DNA of 64,000 bases from Raoultibacter massiliensis (GTDB lineage: Bacteria; Actinomycetota; Coriobacteriia; Coriobacteriales; Eggerthellaceae). Below, one piece after another: positions 63,282 to 64,000 of the stretch. The notes beneath the pieces are model-generated. The model worked only from the letters and a program-made list of their open reading frames with translations. It did no database searches and was not told the DNA's origin. A program made the translations under genes and the position numbers. Every line of letters begins with the position of its first letter. The first letter of the stretch is position 1. The stretch is taken from positions 171,289-235,288 of the forward strand of contig NZ_LT962670.1 in NCBI RefSeq assembly GCF_900199545.1. Direction: 5' to 3'.

Positions 63282-64000
63282 GTGCTTGATAGGCTGATCT
63301 CGTTCTTCCGCTCCGAGGCGGTGCTGTGCATCGCCGCTGTATGCGCGCTTGCTTCGGCGGCGTTCGTTCCGCCTGATGCCGAATATGCATCCTACATTGA
63401 TACGCGAGTGCTCATAATGCTCTTCTGCCTGATGGCGGCTGTTGCAGGATTGAAACGCGCCGGCTTGTTCGCGGCGCTTGCGCAGAAGCTTCTTGAGGGC
63501 AAGCGACCTATGCGCGTCGTCATGCTTACGCTCGTCATGCTCCCGTTTTTCGTTTCGATGCTCGTTACCAACGACGTCGCTCTGATCGCGTTCGTGCCGT
63601 TTGCGGTTCTCGTGCTGACCCATGCCGGGCAAGAGCGGCATCTCGCGTGGGTGATCGTGCTTCAGACGATCGCGGCGAATCTCGGCGGCATGGTAACGCC
63701 GATCGGCAATCCGCAAAACCTGTTTCTCTATACGTACTTTTCGATTTCGCTGGGCGATTTTCTGCGGGCGCTGCTTCCGTTCGCGGCGCTTTCACTGGTT
63801 GTCCTGGGTGCGGCATCGGTTGCCTGGGGCAGGGGGGCGGCAGATGTTGCCCTTCCGCTTAAGCGATCGGGCATTGATCGCCGGCGTGCCATCGTCCACG
63901 GTGCGCTGTTTGCGCTTTCGCTGCTTGCGGTGCTTCGCGTGATCGAGCCGCTCGCGTTGCTTGCGGTAGTCGTGTGCGCGCTCGTCCTGATCGACCGACC
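63282..64000 (+). CDS. SLC13/ArsB-type permease, 3' end outside the window
   Basis: The frame opens with GTG at 63282, 7 bases after AAAGGG, and runs off the right edge after 239 codons. It encodes at least six hydrophobic helices with TNDVALIAFVPFAV and LGGMVTPIGNPQNLFLY, motifs of the ArsB/NhaD/citrate (ion transporter) superfamily. Substrate class (anion, arsenite or Na+/H+) cannot be decided from this part. Confidence 0.85.
   Translation, partial: MLDRLISFFRSEAVLCIAAVCALASAAFVPPDAEYASYIDTRVLIMLFCLMAAVAGLKRAGLFAALAQKLLEGKRPMRVVMLTLVMLPFFVSMLVTNDVALIAFVPFAVLVLTHAGQERHLAWVIVLQTIAANLGGMVTPIGNPQNLFLYTYFSISLGDFLRALLPFAALSLVVLGAASVAWGRGAADVALPLKRSGIDRRRAIVHGALFALSLLAVLRVIEPLALLAVVVCALVLIDR

Overview
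The window is about 60% GC and looks like the chromosome of an anaerobic gut actinobacterium of the class Coriobacteriia, most likely family Eggerthellaceae. I infer this from gene content: Tat-exported fumarate-reductase-type flavoproteins, a transhydroxylase/catechol-dehydroxylase-like molybdoenzyme, several LuxR regulators fused to a multi-pass membrane domain, cytochrome bd oxidase, and frequent GTG/TTG starts. No rRNA or tRNA gene and no CRISPR array was seen.

Layout. 0-3.3 kb: end of a hydrogenase maturation operon (hypF 3' part, hypC, hypD). 3.8-13.1 kb: two Tat-secreted flavoprotein reductases, one with a tri-haem c-type lipoprotein, each next to a membrane LuxR regulator, plus a HemW-like protein that has lost all three radical-SAM cysteines. 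13.2-17.9 kb: an amidohydrolase and cydAB. 18-25 kb: MFS transporter, membrane LuxR regulator, and a two-subunit transhydroxylase/catechol-dehydroxylase-type molybdoenzyme whose large subunit is interrupted by an in-frame TGA, followed by an IS200-type insertion sequence and a broken acetyltransferase. 26-31 kb: a NimA-like flavoprotein, an exported old-yellow-enzyme reductase and a fourth membrane LuxR regulator. 31-39.5 kb: a divergent catabolic cluster (M29-like peptidase, AroM, DUF1177 / DUF917, HyuA-type hydantoinase, carbon-nitrogen hydrolase, NCS1 permease) that fits hydantoin or thiohydantoin breakdown. 39.7-64 kb: mostly housekeeping and envelope genes (YqeY, a prepilin, PH-domain proteins, haemolysin III, CNNM/CorC, PspC proteins, a wall hydrolase, two TrkA proteins, purB, purC, purL, Rrf2, a methyltransferase, a two-component system) ending in the start of an SLC13/ArsB-type permease.

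How the genes fit together. The 3.8-31 kb region reads as an array of anaerobic respiratory reductases with dedicated regulators: each LuxR protein carries a membrane domain in place of a separate sensor and lies beside one reductase. The 31-39.5 kb cluster supplies import, desulfuration or ring opening, and decarbamoylation of a cyclic ureide. Scattered through all regions are repeat families: 16-bp parS-like palindromes (four perfect, one with a single mismatch), 32-bp inverted repeats enclosing about 110-130 bp of unrelated sequence, a 22-24-bp inverted repeat of similar design, and a short CGGAATCT-type repeat.
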